Source of the DNA: Anagrus nilaparvatae | Taxonomy: Eukaryota > Arthropoda > Insecta > Hymenoptera > Mymaridae | Assembly (NCBI GenBank): GCA_022575985.1 | Contig: JAKSXM010000007.1 | Location: 30,816,501 to 30,880,500, forward strand | Direction: 5' to 3' | DNA length: 64,000 bases | Part shown: positions 1 through 12,179 of the stretch, piece after piece | How positions within the stretch are numbered: the stretch's first letter is position 1 | How the letters are laid out: every line of letters starts with the position of its first letter | Position numbers and translations under genes: made by a program | Notes under the pieces: generated by a model | What the model was told of the DNA's origin: nothing | Seen by the model: only the letters and a program-made list of their open reading frames with translations | Databases searched by the model: none

Positions 1-800
1 TTCAGATGCATTTTCTTCGCTGCTGCCAAAGCCAGCAAAGTCCTTACAGATTCATAGCGAGCTACTGGGCTGTAAGTTTCTTCATAGTCTATGCCAGGTT
101 TTTGCATGTAACCTTTAACTACAAGTCTTGCTTTGTACCTTTTTGATCCATCCGCTTCAGTTTTAATTTTATAGACCCATCTATTATTCAAAATAGTTGT
201 ATTTTTAGGTGCTTCAACAAGTACCCAAGTTTTATTTTTATTTAAAGCTTCTATTTCCTCTTTCATAGCTGCTTTCCATTTATCTGCTTCATCACTTTCT
301 ACAGCTTGTTTAAAATTTGCTGGTTCAGTTTGACACAGTAGTAATTCATGCACATGCTCATAATCGTCCAACCAGTGTGGTTGCTGAATATGCTGTCTGT
401 TTCTAAGATTATATCTTCTTTCTGGATTCTGATTATTAATTTCTTGATTAATATTTTGATTATTTTGATTTTCTAAATTTTCATCAATAATATCAAAAAT
501 TTCTTGTTCTTCAAATAAATCTGCAAAATCTTCTGGAATTTCATCATAATTATTTTCTACTGGTAATTCTGCAACATCAGGTTGAATATTATTATCAAGA
601 GCCTCTTCTTGAATATTTTCTTGAATAACTACATTTTCTCTTTCTGGAACATTCTGTTGAATTGCTTCAGCATTTTCAGGTCTTAAAATACACTGAAAAA
701 TACAATAATCTTCATCTATTTCTTTCTGATTATCTTGACTAACATCAGAGGTAAGTTCTTCTTTAATTTCAACATTTATTTGTTTTGAAATTTTTCTTGC
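1..800 (-). pseudogene. copia polyprotein, linker and N-terminal reverse transcriptase (partial)
   Basis: The minus strand is open from 800 to the window edge. It encodes a long acidic Asn/Gln/Glu-rich linker, then the copia RT N-terminus: a segment around WKAAMKEEIEALNKNKTWVL, then NNRWVYKIK, YKARLVVKGY and the region ending TYSPVARYESVRTLLALAA. The catalytic YVDD box would lie beyond base 1. This frame is the same as the integrase piece to its right but is separated from it by a TGA at 801-803, so the polyprotein is interrupted by a single nonsense codon. No start codon is expected because this is an internal polyprotein segment. Confidence 0.88.
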
Positions 801-1253
801 TCAATCTAATAAAACTTTATAAGCTTTTGATTCTTCAGAATAACCTACAATTATACCGGTTTTGCCTTTTGGATCCAATTTTAGACGTAGCTGATCAGGA
901 ACTTGAACGACAACTTTACTACCAAATACTCTTAAATGGTAAATATTACATTTATTAGTTTTATTGAACCAAATTTCATACGGAACCTTTGTAGAATTCT
1001 TGACCTTTCTTGATCTGTTCAAAACATAAGTTGTAGTATTTACCGCCTCAGCCCATAGATACTTAGGTAGTCTCTTGGCAATCAACATGGTACGAGATGC
1101 TTCTGCTAAAGTACGAATCTCTCGTTCAGCCTTCCCATTCTGTTCTGGACAATACTGGACTGTTCTCTGATGTACTATACCCTCCTTGAAGGTTAGATTC
1201 TGAATCTGCTTGTTGACAAACTCCAAACCATTGTCCGTCCTGAGAATGTTCAC
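801..1253 (-). pseudogene. copia integrase, C-terminal half
   Basis: This 150-residue frame carries the second half of a copia integrase: RTDNGLEFVN holds the second catalytic Asp, and PEQNGKAEREIRTLAEASR holds the catalytic Glu. It continues to LWAEAVNTTTYVLNR and the copia-typical GSKVVVQVP and IIVGYSEESKAYKVLLD segments. The leading methionine is only an internal residue. To its right the frame is lost in a T9 run at about 1264-1273 (A-run on the coding strand). A TGA ends it on the left. Integrase would insert the cDNA copy into the host genome, but this copy cannot make it. Confidence 0.9.
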
Positions 1254-1548
1254 TTTCTTGCCCGTTTTTTTTTAAAGCGGAGTAAATAATTCTGCAAACA
1301 GGCGAATACTTCACTTTTGTGCTTTAAATAATATACCTTGACATATTTTGAGAAGTCATCCTTGAACAATAGAAAATATCTGGACTTGCCCAAAGAAGGT
1401 ACTTCCATAGGCCCACAAACGTCAGCATGAATTATTTCTCCAACGTATTTAGTAACACTTTTACTAGCTGGAAAATGATTACGACGAATTTTTCTAAGTG
1501 CACATGCATCACAAAAAGGTTTACTGTCACATATTTCACTAGAATTTT
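1254..1548 (-). pseudogene. copia integrase, zinc finger and first part of core, out of frame
   Basis: Between the protease frame and the integrase C-terminal frame, a third reading frame encodes CDACALRKIRRNHFPASK followed by GEIIHADVCGPM and FKDDFSKYVKVYYL. These are the integrase zinc-binding Cys pair and the first catalytic Asp (HADVCGP) of copia elements. The frame is entered by a frameshift near 1545 and left by another in the homopolymer at about 1264-1273. Confidence 0.8.
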
Positions 1549-3096
1549 CTTAACTTGTTTATAATTTTGATGAGACATACGCTCATGCCACAGTATTAAA
1601 TTATGTTTAAGAGTATTGTTTATAATTTCATTGTCCTTTAAAACAACTAAACTGCTTTCAATATTGACTTTAAATTTCATCACAAAAATTTTTCTTTCCA
1701 CAGATTTTTCACCATAGGCAACGATTTCTTTTTTGTTATTATAAATAACACATGAATTATTTTTTGATTTCACTTCTAGATTTTTATCTAAGACAGCACC
1801 CATGGAAAAGAGATTAAATTGAATTTCAGGGGCAAAAAGTACATTGTCTAGATGTTTTCTTTTCCATTCTTGTTTATTATGAGCTAGTATGTTTATTTTA
1901 CCTTTCTTGTAAGCATAAACAATGCTTCCGTTACCGATACGAATTCTTACAGGTGTTGGTAAATCTTCGAGTTCAGTGAACCATGAAACTTGCCCGCTCA
2001 TGTTAATACTAGCGCCAGAATCGAAAATCCATTCGTCTGCTTTAGTCTTGTTGCTAACTGCCGATACAAACCCGGTCGATACAAATGTTTCACATAAAAG
2101 ACCATCTTCACTACTGTCGCTGTCGTCGCCAATATTGTTGCCGCTCTTTTTGGTGTCTTGACGGTTCTTAGAAGAATTTTTATTTTGGTTTTTCTCACTG
2201 TTTCTATGCCAACAGTTTGAACTGATGTGACCTTTCGTATTACAGACATAACACGTGAAATTTGCGTGTGGGTTTGATTTCCCACCTTTGCCGCCTTTCT
2301 TGAAATTTTTGTTGCCACCCGATTTCGAATTCTCGGAAGTTGCCTCTCTTGAATTTTTATTACCAGACTTGTTTTGAAACTTATTCTTAGAAGTACTTGA
2401 AGCGAATAAGGCGCTATTTTCCACACTTGTTTGATCTTTGTTGGAATTGCGGGATTCTTCCATCATAAGTCTTGAAGACAAATTTTCGAAAGTTCGCTGA
2501 TCTGGACTGGCTGATTCCCACGCGGAGACAAAATGCTGTAAATTTTCAGGAAGTGTCATGAGAACTTTTGTAATCATCATACTTTCTGAAATATTTTCTC
2601 CTAATGTCCTAAACCTATGACACAAATCTTCGACTTTTGCTATATGCGTGGCCATGTTATCACTTGGATTTTTCTGTAGACTAAACCACTGTTGTGAGAG
2701 CATATGTACACTCGTCTCCGTTTTGCTCTCGTAGATGCCGAGCAATTTATCCCACATTTCCTTAGAATTTTCACAATTAATTATATGCAACATAGGTTGC
2801 CTATCAACAGTTGTGGCAATTAATTTTTGTGCTAAATTGTCCTTTTTGCACCACTCTTTGAGTTCATTTTCATAAACTGCTACAGCAGCTACGTGGGCTG
2901 CTCTAGCTGCATCATCCGCACCTTGCTGTAAAACCGGTGGCGAAGGCTTAACCGAAGCACCAGTAACTACACCATAAGCATCGTGTGAATTTAAAATAAT
3001 TCGTAATTGGAATCTCCAGACACCCCAATTTTCCGAATTTTTTAACTTTGGAATTTTAAATAATTCATTTTTCATTTTGACCGTAAAATAATGCAC
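1432..3096 (-). pseudogene. copia gag and aspartic protease
   Basis: The true start is probably the second Met (base 3075), giving MKNELFKIPKL. Residues about 10-230 are the copia gag domain (UBN2/DUF4219 type: MWDKLLGIYES, LSQQWFSL, LMMEESRN). A Lys/Asn/Ser-rich linker leads to the CCHC knuckle CYVCNTKGHISSNCW (C-2-C-4-H-4-C). The protease active site is IFDSGASINMSG, and LWHERMSHQNYKQVK marks the GAG-pre-integrase domain. After about 1548 the translated tail is out of frame and meaningless. Gag would package the RNA, and the protease would cut the polyprotein. Confidence 0.92.
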
Positions 3097-3196
3097 TTTT
3101 TGCTCAAAGACTTGGCTTTATTTAACGAAAAAACAGAACATTTCACACTCTTTAACTAAGTCTCACTTTTCAACCAATGCTTGGCCCATAATCTAT

Positions 3197-3419
3197 TAGG
3201 ATTTATTTATTAAATAAATAAAGAAGCTGATTAGGTTTAAGAAAAGTAATTAGTAAATTTATTATAAAAGAAATATAATATAAAATACAATAAAGAGTAT
3301 TTGAATTAGGTGCGCTCGTGACGCGAGCTAGCAATGAACTAAAAATATAAAATGGTTGCATTGATTTCACAACCTACTTTACACAGTACATACGTGACAC
3401 CACACATGGTGCCACACAT
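3197..3419 (-). repeat. probable copia 5' LTR
   Basis: Read on the minus strand this starts TGTGTGGCACCATG, contains a TATA-like stretch and AATAAA-type signals, and stops just before the tRNA-like primer-binding site. The partner LTR is outside the window, so the borders are inferred and the canonical terminal CA is not clear. Confidence 0.4.
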
Positions 3420-3819
3420 ATCTTTTGACTTTATTTATGCATACACATACATAACACACAAATACATGTACACATAAACCATACTTTAATAATATATACA
3501 ATAATTATAATTTCTACTAGCTGATTGGCCTCGCGATGCTCGGCTTAACCAAATAAAAACTCTTGTGCATTAATTTTTTTATATTTTAATCATATGTAGT
3601 TAATTATAATAAATTTAATCATACATGATTAAAATGCAATTTAATTTTATTTAAAAATGAATGAGAACAGAATTAATTTTATACTTCTAAAATTAACAAA
3701 AAAATTTTATAATTCATATTAAGAAAAAGTTACATGATTATTTATAAATATTTATAACTAATGAGGTATATTTTATAACATAAATAATTATTGATAATAA
3801 ATAACGATTGAAAATAAAA
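3420..3819. other. AT-rich spacer, nothing recognised
   Basis: A short less AT-rich patch around 3520-3550 (CTCGCGATGCTCGGC) stands out, but no coding frame, terminal repeat or RNA gene was seen. Confidence 0.5.
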
Positions 3820-5640
3820 TATAGTAATATGCAGTTTTTTTAACAAAATTTGTAGTTTTTTTCATACTGTAGACAATGAATATTTAAATATTTTCAATTT
3901 TCATACACATCACAACTGATATTGTAGACAATCAATATGAATATGACTATAGAATGAAATTTTCATAATTTTTTATTGTTCATAAATAGGACAGGCGATA
4001 TCCATTTCACTCTATGGTGAAATTTTTTAAGCTTTTTCATAAATAAAACAGCCAACAATATAGATTGAAAATTTTGAATTTTTTTCATAATGTAGACAGC
4101 CAATATAAATTTTACTATTGAGTGAAATTTTTATATTTTATGTTTTTTCATAAATAGTATAGCCGATATCCATTTTACTCTATGGTAAAATTTTTGGTGT
4201 TTTCCATATATAAAACAATATAGATTGAAATTTTTGCTGTTTTTTTATATTGTAGACAATCAATATGAATTTTACTCTAGAGTGAAATATTTATGATTTT
4301 TTTTTTGTTCATAAATAGGACAGAAGATATCTATTTTACTCTATAGTGAAATTTTTTGGGATTTTTCATATATTAAAAAGGTCAACAATATAGATTGAAA
4401 TTTTTTCAGTTTTTTCATATTGTAGACAATCAATATGAATTTTACTATCGAGTGAAACTTTTATAATATTTTTTATAAACTTTTATAATTTTTATATGAT
4501 TTAATATAAAATAATTATTTAAATATTTATAATTTAATATTTTATAATATTTAATATGCAGTTTTTTTAACAAAATTTGTAGTTTTTTTCATACTGTAGA
4601 GAATGAATATTTGAATATTTTCAATTTTCATACACATCACAACTGATATTGTAGACAATCAATATGAATATGACTATAGAATGAAATTTTCATAATTTTT
4701 TATTGTTCATAAATAGGACAGGCGATATCCATTTCACTCTATGGTGAAATTTTTTGAGTTTTTTCCTATATAAAACAATTAACAATATAGATTGAAATTT
4801 TTGCTGTTTTTTATATTGCAGAGAATCAATATTAATTTTACTCTAGAGTGAAATATTTATAATTTTGGTTCCTCATAGAGGACCCATTGTTTTAGGTAAA
4901 ATGTTTATTTCTGATTTTTTGACATATACGCACGTTTTGAGACCTCAGGATGCTAAAAAACCAGTTTTAAAAAAAAGTATGCATGTGTGTGTGTGAGTGT
5001 ATGTATATATGTATGTAGCACTGTCACCGGTGATATTTCACAACCAGTATGACATTAAGACCTATTTTTTTTATAAAATTTTTTTCACCAAAAAATCTCC
5101 AGGTACATTTTTTTTTTTTTTAATTTGGATGTAATACCTCATTTTTTTCCATGCGAGTAAATTTTTGTAGTATTTTCATATCGTAAACAGCCAATATGAA
5201 CTTTACTATACAATTAAATTTTTTAAATTTTTGTTTTTTTTATTCTTAGGACTGCCGATAACTATCTTATTTCATAGTGAAATTTTTTGAGTTTTTTCAT
5301 ATATAAATAGCCAACAATATAGATGGTAAATTTTTTAGTTTTTTCATATTGTAAACCACCAATATGAATTTTACTATACAGTTAAATATTTTTATTTTTT
5401 TTTTCATTCTTAGGACTGCCTATAACTATATTATTACATAGTGAAATTTTTTTAATTTTTCATATATAAAATAGCCAGAAATACAGATTGAAATTATTGT
5501 AGTTTTTTCATATTGTAAACAGACAATATGAATTTTACTATACAGTTAAATTTTTTAAATTTTTGTTTTTTTTATTATTCTTAGGACTGCCAATGTCTAT
5601 ATTATTTCATATTCAAATTTTTAAGTCATTTCATATATAA
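3820..5640. repeat. AT-rich tandem array, about 165-bp period
   Basis: A unit containing TTGTAGACAATCAATATGAA, GATATCCATTTCACTCTATG and AACAATATAGATTGAAAT recurs at about 3921, 4087, 4251, 4421, 4648, 4815, 5175, 5346 and 5510. Spacing is mostly 164-170 bp, with variation between copies. A block beginning GCAGTTTTTTTAACAAAA at about 3831 is repeated almost unchanged at about 4558, showing a later segmental duplication of about 727 bp. The array is interrupted at 4865-5165 by a piece of another repeat family. Confidence 0.85.
4865..5165 (+). repeat. fragment of the 'GGTTCCTC...GAGGAACC' repeat family
   Basis: Begins TTGGTTCCTCATAGAGGA and continues through a GT-rich microsatellite, matching the start of the larger element at 54399. 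Only the first about 300 bp are present here, inside the 165-bp array. Confidence 0.7.
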
Positions 5641-5644
5641 AACA

Positions 5645-5900
5645 AAAGAGCTTCGGTGCAAATTACTCCTTGTAAAAAATGCTATCGAGTTGACGCTTTT
5701 TTTTTAATTTTAGCTCACGGCACAGAGTTACAACTGTTTAAAGCTAAGAAGTACAAAATTTAAAAACTCAAAAATTGGGCATTTTCTTCACTTCATATCT
5801 TAAAATGGTTTGTATCAAAATATATAAAAAACAAAATGCATTGTATTTATTAAACGCTTTTCTAAAGCCGATTTTTTTTTGTTTTTTATTTAATGTATTC
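5645..5900 (+). repeat. left arm of inverted repeat bracketing the 115-bp array
   Basis: The sequence from AGCTTCGGTGCAAATTA through the region with CACAGAGTTACAACTG is the diverged reverse complement of 10490-10710 (there CAGTTGTAACTCTGAACTGT and TTTGCACTAAACTTCG). The two arms face each other across the tandem array. Confidence 0.65.
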
Positions 5901-6857
5901 ATTAAAAATAAATAGCAAAAAAAAGACTCAGAGTCCGATTTACTGAATTATTGGGTTTATCCATTGCAATAATAGTATTGAATTTAGCAGAAACTATACT
6001 TCACTTTAATTTTTTTTCGAAAAGTGTCCTGTTTTATAGAAAAAGTGTAATTTCAATTGTTTTTATGCAATAATAGTATTAATATATAGGTCTTGAATTT
6101 AGCAGAATATACTCCACTTAAATGTTTTCGAATTCCGCCGTGTTTTATAGAAATGTTGTAATTTCAATTATTTTTATGCAATAATAGCATTAAATTATTA
6201 GTATTGAATTTAGCAAAATATACCCAACCTAAATGTTTTTGAATATTGTCCTATTTTATAGAAATCTTTTAATTTCAAATATTTTTATGCAATGATAGCA
6301 TTGAAATATATGTATTAAATGTAGCAAAATATACCCCTTTTTCAATTTTTTTCGAATAGTAGCCTGATTTTTAGAAAAGTTGTTATTTCAATTGCATTGA
6401 AATATTAGTAATTAATTTAGCAGAAAATATAACTCACTTTAATTTTATTTCGAAAAGTGTCCTTTTTTATATAAAAGTTGTAATTTCAAATGTTTTTATG
6501 CAATGATAGCATTGAAATATTAGTATTGAATATAACAGAAACTATACCCCACTTTAATTTTTTTTTCGTTAACAACTTAAAAAGATAAACTCATATTGAT
6601 TGTCTACAATTTGAAAAACATCTAAAAATTTAAATACAAGTTGTCGGGTGTGTATTTTGTATTTTTATATTTTTGAATTTTTTATTTGTAAAAATTGTAT
6701 TTTCAAATATTTTTATTGACTTTAGCAGAAACTATACGTCATTCTAAATTTTTTTGTAATAGTGTCCTATAAATTTTGTAATATAGTGTTTTATATAAAA
6801 GTTGGAATTTCAAATATTTTTATGCAATGATAGCATTGAAATATTTTTATTGACATT

Positions 6858-7062
6858 GGGCTGTTTCACAAACCACGTAACGCAAATTTTTCCGTTTTCG
6901 CGATACCCGCCTACTCAAAAAAGCGTTATGTTACGTTTTTTTTCTCCCCTACCACCCTTAAAAGCGTTACTAACGCAAACTAATTTTAAAATATTTTATC
7001 ACAAATATTTTTCTTTTACACACACCTACCTTGACGGCGTTACGTGGTTTGTGAAAGAGCCC
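6858..7062. mobile_element. 205-bp MITE inside the satellite
   Basis: Terminal inverted repeats of about 26 bp start GGGCTGTTTCACAAACC on the left. On the right strand-flipped they read GGGCTCTTTCACAAACC, differing at one base. The element is flanked by ATT on both sides (6855-6857 and 7063-7065), a likely 3-bp target duplication. The satellite monomer resumes exactly after it. No coding capacity. Confidence 0.85.
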
Positions 7063-8181
7063 ATTAGCAGAAACTAAACGCTAATCTAATTTTTTTTCGA
7101 TTAGTGTGCTGTTTTATATAAAAAATTTAATTTTAAATATTTTTATGCAATGATTGTATTGAAATATTATTATTGACTTTAGCATAAACTATCCACCATT
7201 CTAAATTCTTTTTAATAATGCTCTGTTATACATAAAAATTGGCATTTCAAATATTTTTATGCAATGATTGCATTGAAATATTTTTACCGACTTTAGCAGA
7301 AACTATACGCCATTCTAAATTTTTTTTGATTAATGCTCTTTTATATATTAAAATTGGCATTTCAAATATTTTTATGCAATGATTGCATTAAAATATTTTT
7401 ATAGACTTTAGCAAAAACTGTACGCTATTCTAAATTTTTTCTAATATTATACTGTTTTATACAAAAGTTGGAATTTCAAAAGTTTTTATGCAATGATAGC
7501 ATTGAAATTTTTTTATTGACTTTAGCAGAAACTATACATCACTTTAAATTTTTTTCTAATAGTGTCCTGTTTTATATAAAAATTGTAATTTAAAATGTTT
7601 TTATGCAATGTTAGCATAGAAATATTTTTATTGAATTTAGCAGAAACTATCCGCCATTCTAAATTCTTTTTAATAATGCTCTGTTATACATAAAAATTGC
7701 CATTTCAAATATTTTTATGCAATGATTGCATTGAAATATTTTTACCGACTTTAGCAGAAACTATATGCTATTATAAATTTTTTTCGATTAATGTCCTGTT
7801 TTATACAAAAGTTGTAATTTAAAATATTTTTATGCAATGATTGCATTGAAATATTATTATTGACTTTAGCAGAAACTGTACTCCATTCTAAATTTTTTTG
7901 AATAATGCTATGTTATAAATAAAAATTGGGATTTCAAATATTTTTATGCAATGATAGCATTGAAATATTTTTATTGACTTTAGCAGAAACTATCCGCCAT
8001 TCTAAATTTTTTTTAATAGTGTTGTGTTTTCAAAAGTTAATATTTCAAATATTTTTATGCAATGATTGCATTGAAATATTTTTATTGACTTTAGCAGAAA
8101 CTGTACTCCATTCTAAATTTTTTTGAATAATGCTCTGTTATATATAAAAATTGTGATTTCAAATATTTTTAAGTAATGTTA

Positions 8182-8710
8182 AGGTTCTTTACCAGACAAT
8201 TAAAATTACGGTATTTTGACAGATCATTTTTCGTGGTAGCTTAAATAAAAAAAAAAGTACGACAACGTCGCACAATGTTTGTAGGCACGCGATTTTATTT
8301 ACATGATTATTATTATAATATTATGCGTTTATTTTAAACGTCGACGTTGTCACCTTAAAATTTTGATCGGTTTTTTATTTTTTCTTATTAAAATATCTTT
8401 TATAAGAAAACCACAATTTATTTAAAAATCGAATAGAAGTTTCTTCAACAATTAATTTACTTGGTGCAATATTTAAAAAAAAAATCTATTGTTCAGTTTC
8501 GGCGTTGACAGTAAATAAAAATCTCAAACCCGTGTTCTTTGACTCGGCTCCTATGCTTGCAATGTATAGGAATTCAACTTTGGAGCTTTGTATCTCCTAA
8601 ACGAAAACCACAATTTTCTTAAAATTTTATTTTTATGTGTATTATTATAATATGAAGGCCCTATAAAAATTTTAGCGATTTCTATTGTCGTCTAAATTAC
8701 TGGTGAACTA
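8182..8710. mobile_element. insertion of about 530 bp inside the satellite
   Basis: The 115-bp monomer breaks after TAATGTTA and resumes with AACATTGAAATATTT. The ends are imperfectly inverted (GGTTCTTTACCAG versus flipped GGTAGTTCACCAG). The interior is single-copy here and non-coding. Superfamily not determined. Confidence 0.55.
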
Positions 8711-10489
8711 CCATAACATTGAAATATTTTTATTGACTTTGGCAGAATCTATACGTCAATCTGAATGTTTTTCGAATAGTGTCCTGTTTTATACAAAAGT
8801 TGGGATTTCATATATTTTTATGCAATGATTGCATTGAAATATTTGTTTAGAATATTTTTTGAATTTATTGACCAAATATTGACTTTAGCGGAAACTGCGC
8901 GCTATTCTAAATTTTTTCTAATAGTGTACTGTTTTATACAAAAGTTGGAAATTCAAATATTGTTATGCAATTATTGCATTAATATATTTTTATTGACTTT
9001 AGCAGAAACTATATGCCATTCTAAATTTTTTTGAAAAGTGTTGTGTTTTTTTCAAAAGTTAACATTTCACATATTTTTATGCAATGATTGCATTGAAATA
9101 TTATTATCGACTTTAGCAGAAACTATATGCCATTCTAAATTTTTTTGAAAAGTGTTGTGTTTTTTTCAAAAGTTAAGATTTCACATATTTTTATGCAATG
9201 ATTGCATTGAAATATTATTATCGACTTTAGCAGAAACTGTACTCCATTCTAAATTTTTTTGAATAATGCTCTGTTATATATAAAAATTGGGATTTCAAAT
9301 ATTTTTAAGTAATGTTAATATTGAAATATTTTTATTGACTTTGGCAGAATCTATACGTCAATCTGAATGTTTTTCGAATAGTGTCCTGTTTTATACATAA
9401 GTTGGAATTTTAAAAGTTTTTATGCAATGATAGCATTGAAATAATTTTATTGACTTTAGCAGAAACTATCCGGCATTCTAAATTTTTTTGAATAGTGTTG
9501 TGTTTTATACAAAAGTTAACATTTCAAATATTTTTATGCAATGATTGCATTTAAATATTTTTATTGACTTTAGCAGAAACTGTACTCCATTCTAAATTTT
9601 TTTGAATAATGCTTTGTTATATATAAAAGTTGGGATTTCAAATATTTTTATGCAATGTTAACATTGAAATATTTTTATTGACTTTGGCAGAAACTATACG
9701 TCAATCTGAATGTTTTTCGAATAGTGTCCTGTTTTATACAAAAGTTGGAATTTCAAATATTTTTATGCAATGATTGCATTGAAATATTTTTATTGACTTT
9801 AGCAGAAACTGTACGCTATTCTAAATTTTTTCTAATATTATACTGTTTTATACAAAAGTTGGAATTTCAAAAGTTTTTATGCAATGATAGCATTAAAATT
9901 TTTTTATTGACTTGCTAGCAGAAACTATACACATCATTTTAAATTTTTTTCTAATAGTGTCCTGTTTTATATGATAATTGTATTTTTAAATATTTTCATG
10001 CAATGATTATGAAAATGAATATTTATGAAAATTAATATTATTATTAAATGGAATTTTAAATATTTGTCTGCAATAATTGCTTTAAAATGTGTTTTTAATT
10101 TCAAAAATTTTTATGCAATGATTGCATTGAAATTTTTTTTGTATTTGTCTTGTTTTATAAGAAAATTGTATTTTTTTATTGACTTTACCAGAAACTATAT
10201 GCCATTATAAATTTTTTTCTAACAGTCTCCTGTTTTATAGAAAAGTTGGAATTTCAAATATTTTTATACAATGATTGCATTTAATTATTTTTTTAATTAG
10301 ATATATTCTTATGCAATGGTAGAAATTAAATTTTTTTTAAAGAAATAAAATATAAAATACTTAAAATAATATAAAAAATGGATATCAGCTGTCCTAAATA
10401 TAAAAAAATAAAAAATTCAAAAAATTAGACTCTAATTCGTTTTTTTGACATTTCTCTTTAATGAATGAATGAAATTAAAAAAAAATAAA

Positions 10490-10710
10490 AGTGGCATTAG
10501 AAAAGTGCTTAATAAATACAAAGAAACTTGGTTTTTACATTTTGGTACAATCCATTCCGAGATCTGAAGTGATGAAAATGTCCACTTTTTGATTTTTTTA
10601 ATTTTGAAGTTCTTAGCTTCAAACAGTTGTAACTCTGAACTGTGAGCTCAAATTAAAAAAAAAAAACGTCAAATCGATAGCATTTTTTCCTAGGAATTAT
10701 TTGCACTAAA
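10490..10710 (-). repeat. right arm of inverted repeat bracketing the 115-bp array
   Basis: Reverse-complement partner of 5645-5900; see there. Together they suggest that the array sits inside one terminal-inverted-repeat unit of about 5 kb. Confidence 0.65.
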
Positions 10711-11200
10711 CTTCGTTTCAAAAAACCTCTTAGATCCTGAGAAAAATCAGCTTTAGTGAAAAAAAATGAAATTATTTTGCGTTTTCGACTACTAACTTCT
10801 GATATTGATTTCTCGAAATCATTTAAATATTTTTTAAAAATTAAAAAAAGGTCTGGAGATATTTCTTTAAAGATTACTTTAAAACCACTTTCATGTATTT
10901 TCGTCCGTACAATTCTCCATAAATGCGTGTCCAATAAAATCAAAAATAGTCAATTTTTTAAATTATTTCATTTTAATATATATAGGATATTCTAACAGTT
11001 TAAAAAATAACGTCGATATCGATACGATACGGTACTTACGTTGGCACTAACGATCGTGATCTAATATCGTGCAGCATTACGACCGCCTCAAATAGCAACC
11101 AATTTTTGCCATGCCACTTCGGCGGTGTTTATTAGAAGTTCTAGCTTAACAAACAGACTTTTAATTTTATATATGAAAAGGGTAAATTTTGTATAAATGA
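10711..11200. other. nothing recognised
   Basis: Mixed AT-rich sequence with two short opposing open frames (10653-10943 minus and 10756-10995 plus) that overlap each other and show no protein family signature. Confidence 0.5.
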
Positions 11201-11204
11201 ATTA

Positions 11205-12178
11205 GACCTGTGACGAGGTAACGAGGCAACCTCGTTCTCGGTGTACGAGGCAATAACGAGGCGAGATCAAAATTTGAAATTCGCGTTTAGATGAGGCGAG
11301 ACCGAGAATAAATTTTCCAAAATCTTACATCACTTCGCCTCACCTCGCCTCGCCTCGTTAAACCTCGTAATTCTTTTTTTACCCAATTTTTACCAAGACT
11401 AGATTGCCATACCCCTTGGAACAGCACCTTAGAAATGCTAAGAATTTTTAGGGAGTTAAAATCAAGATATTAAGAAATAAAAATTTTTATTTCTTTATAT
11501 CTTAATGATTTATATATTATCGGTTATACGACAACTATAATGAAACGCGTTAATTCCGGCTTCACGATGTTTAATAGCAGGCAATAATGCCATAAGAAAA
11601 GCATTTACAACTTTCAATTATTAACTAAGTTACAATTAAATAGTTTTATTATATGTAATTTATAAAACCTAAATTAAATATTGATAAATAGAGAAAGATT
11701 CATGCATTTTTTAGTATTTCTGTTTTTAAGCTATGTGACCATTTATGAACACAAATTTCTTTTACTACCAACTTAATTTGAAAATTTTTTTGGATTATGA
11801 AAATAAGGGTGATTAAGATGTGGTCTTAAATTTTGTTACATTTTTCTTGTAAGTATTCAAAAACTGACCGGGGGAAATAACTAAAGAAGGAAAGTGTTTA
11901 ATGCTTTTTCTCTGTGCTCTATTATTTTTTTATTCTTATGCTTGAAAAAAATTTTCTAAAGGATGATATTTATAAATGTTTTAAAAATTTTGAAATATCA
12001 CTTCATTATAAATGTGCTTTAAATGTGTAAAATATATTTTTAATATGCATTATACATGCAATTTTATAATTTTTTGAAGCCTTGATTAAAATTTTTTGAT
12101 TTTATATTATTCAAGATTGTACCTCGCTTAGAAACGAGGAATTCTCGGCCGAGAACGAGGCGAGGTGGGTATAATTGT
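11205..12178. repeat. CGAGG/CCTCG-rich block, possible degenerate transposon
   Basis: Many copies of CGAGG and its complement cluster at 11205-11370 and again at 12121-12170 (CTCGGCCGAGAACGAGGCGA), facing each other across about 750 bp of AT-rich DNA. This looks like the two subterminal regions of one non-autonomous element, but clean terminal repeats were not found. Confidence 0.4.
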
Positions 12179-12179
12179 A

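Larger units (their letters stand above)
1..3419 (-). mobile_element. Ty1/copia LTR retrotransposon, 5' part, cut by window edge
   Basis: On the minus strand the order is probable LTR, primer-binding site, gag with a CCHC knuckle, aspartic protease, GAG-pre-integrase, integrase core, and the start of reverse transcriptase. That order (integrase before RT) is diagnostic of Ty1/copia. The RNase H and 3' LTR lie off the left edge. A run resembling an initiator-Met tRNA half-site (minus strand ATTATGGGCCA, about 3186-3196) sits just upstream of gag, as in insect copia elements. At least two frameshifts and one nonsense codon show a dead copy. Confidence 0.9.
5930..10330 (+). repeat. tandem array, about 115-bp period, roughly 35 monomers
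   Basis: The monomer carries TTTTTATGCAATGATTGCAT, TTTATTGACTTTAGCAGAAA and CATTCTAAATTTTTTTGAAT. The TTTTATGCAATG word falls at 7141, 7256, 7371, 7486, 7601, 7714, 7829, 7944 and 8057, and again from about 8817 to 9877, at almost exact 115-base steps. Both ends are more diverged than the middle, the usual gradient for a satellite kept homogeneous internally. It is interrupted by insertions at 6858-7062 and about 8182-8710. Short open frames in it are by-products of the repeat. Confidence 0.9.

Noticed and set aside
6802..10210. Several 60-90 codon open frames with repeating 'FLCNDSIEIFLLTLAET' peptides
   Set aside because: They arise from the 115-bp satellite monomer; 115 is not a multiple of three, so frames do not persist, and no start or family signal exists.
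5930..10330. Regularly spaced repeats that might suggest a CRISPR array
   Set aside because: The repeat unit is 115 bp with no distinct spacers, in eukaryotic DNA without cas genes.
10653..10995. Opposed 96- and 79-codon frames
   Set aside because: They overlap on opposite strands in AT-rich DNA without any recognisable domain.
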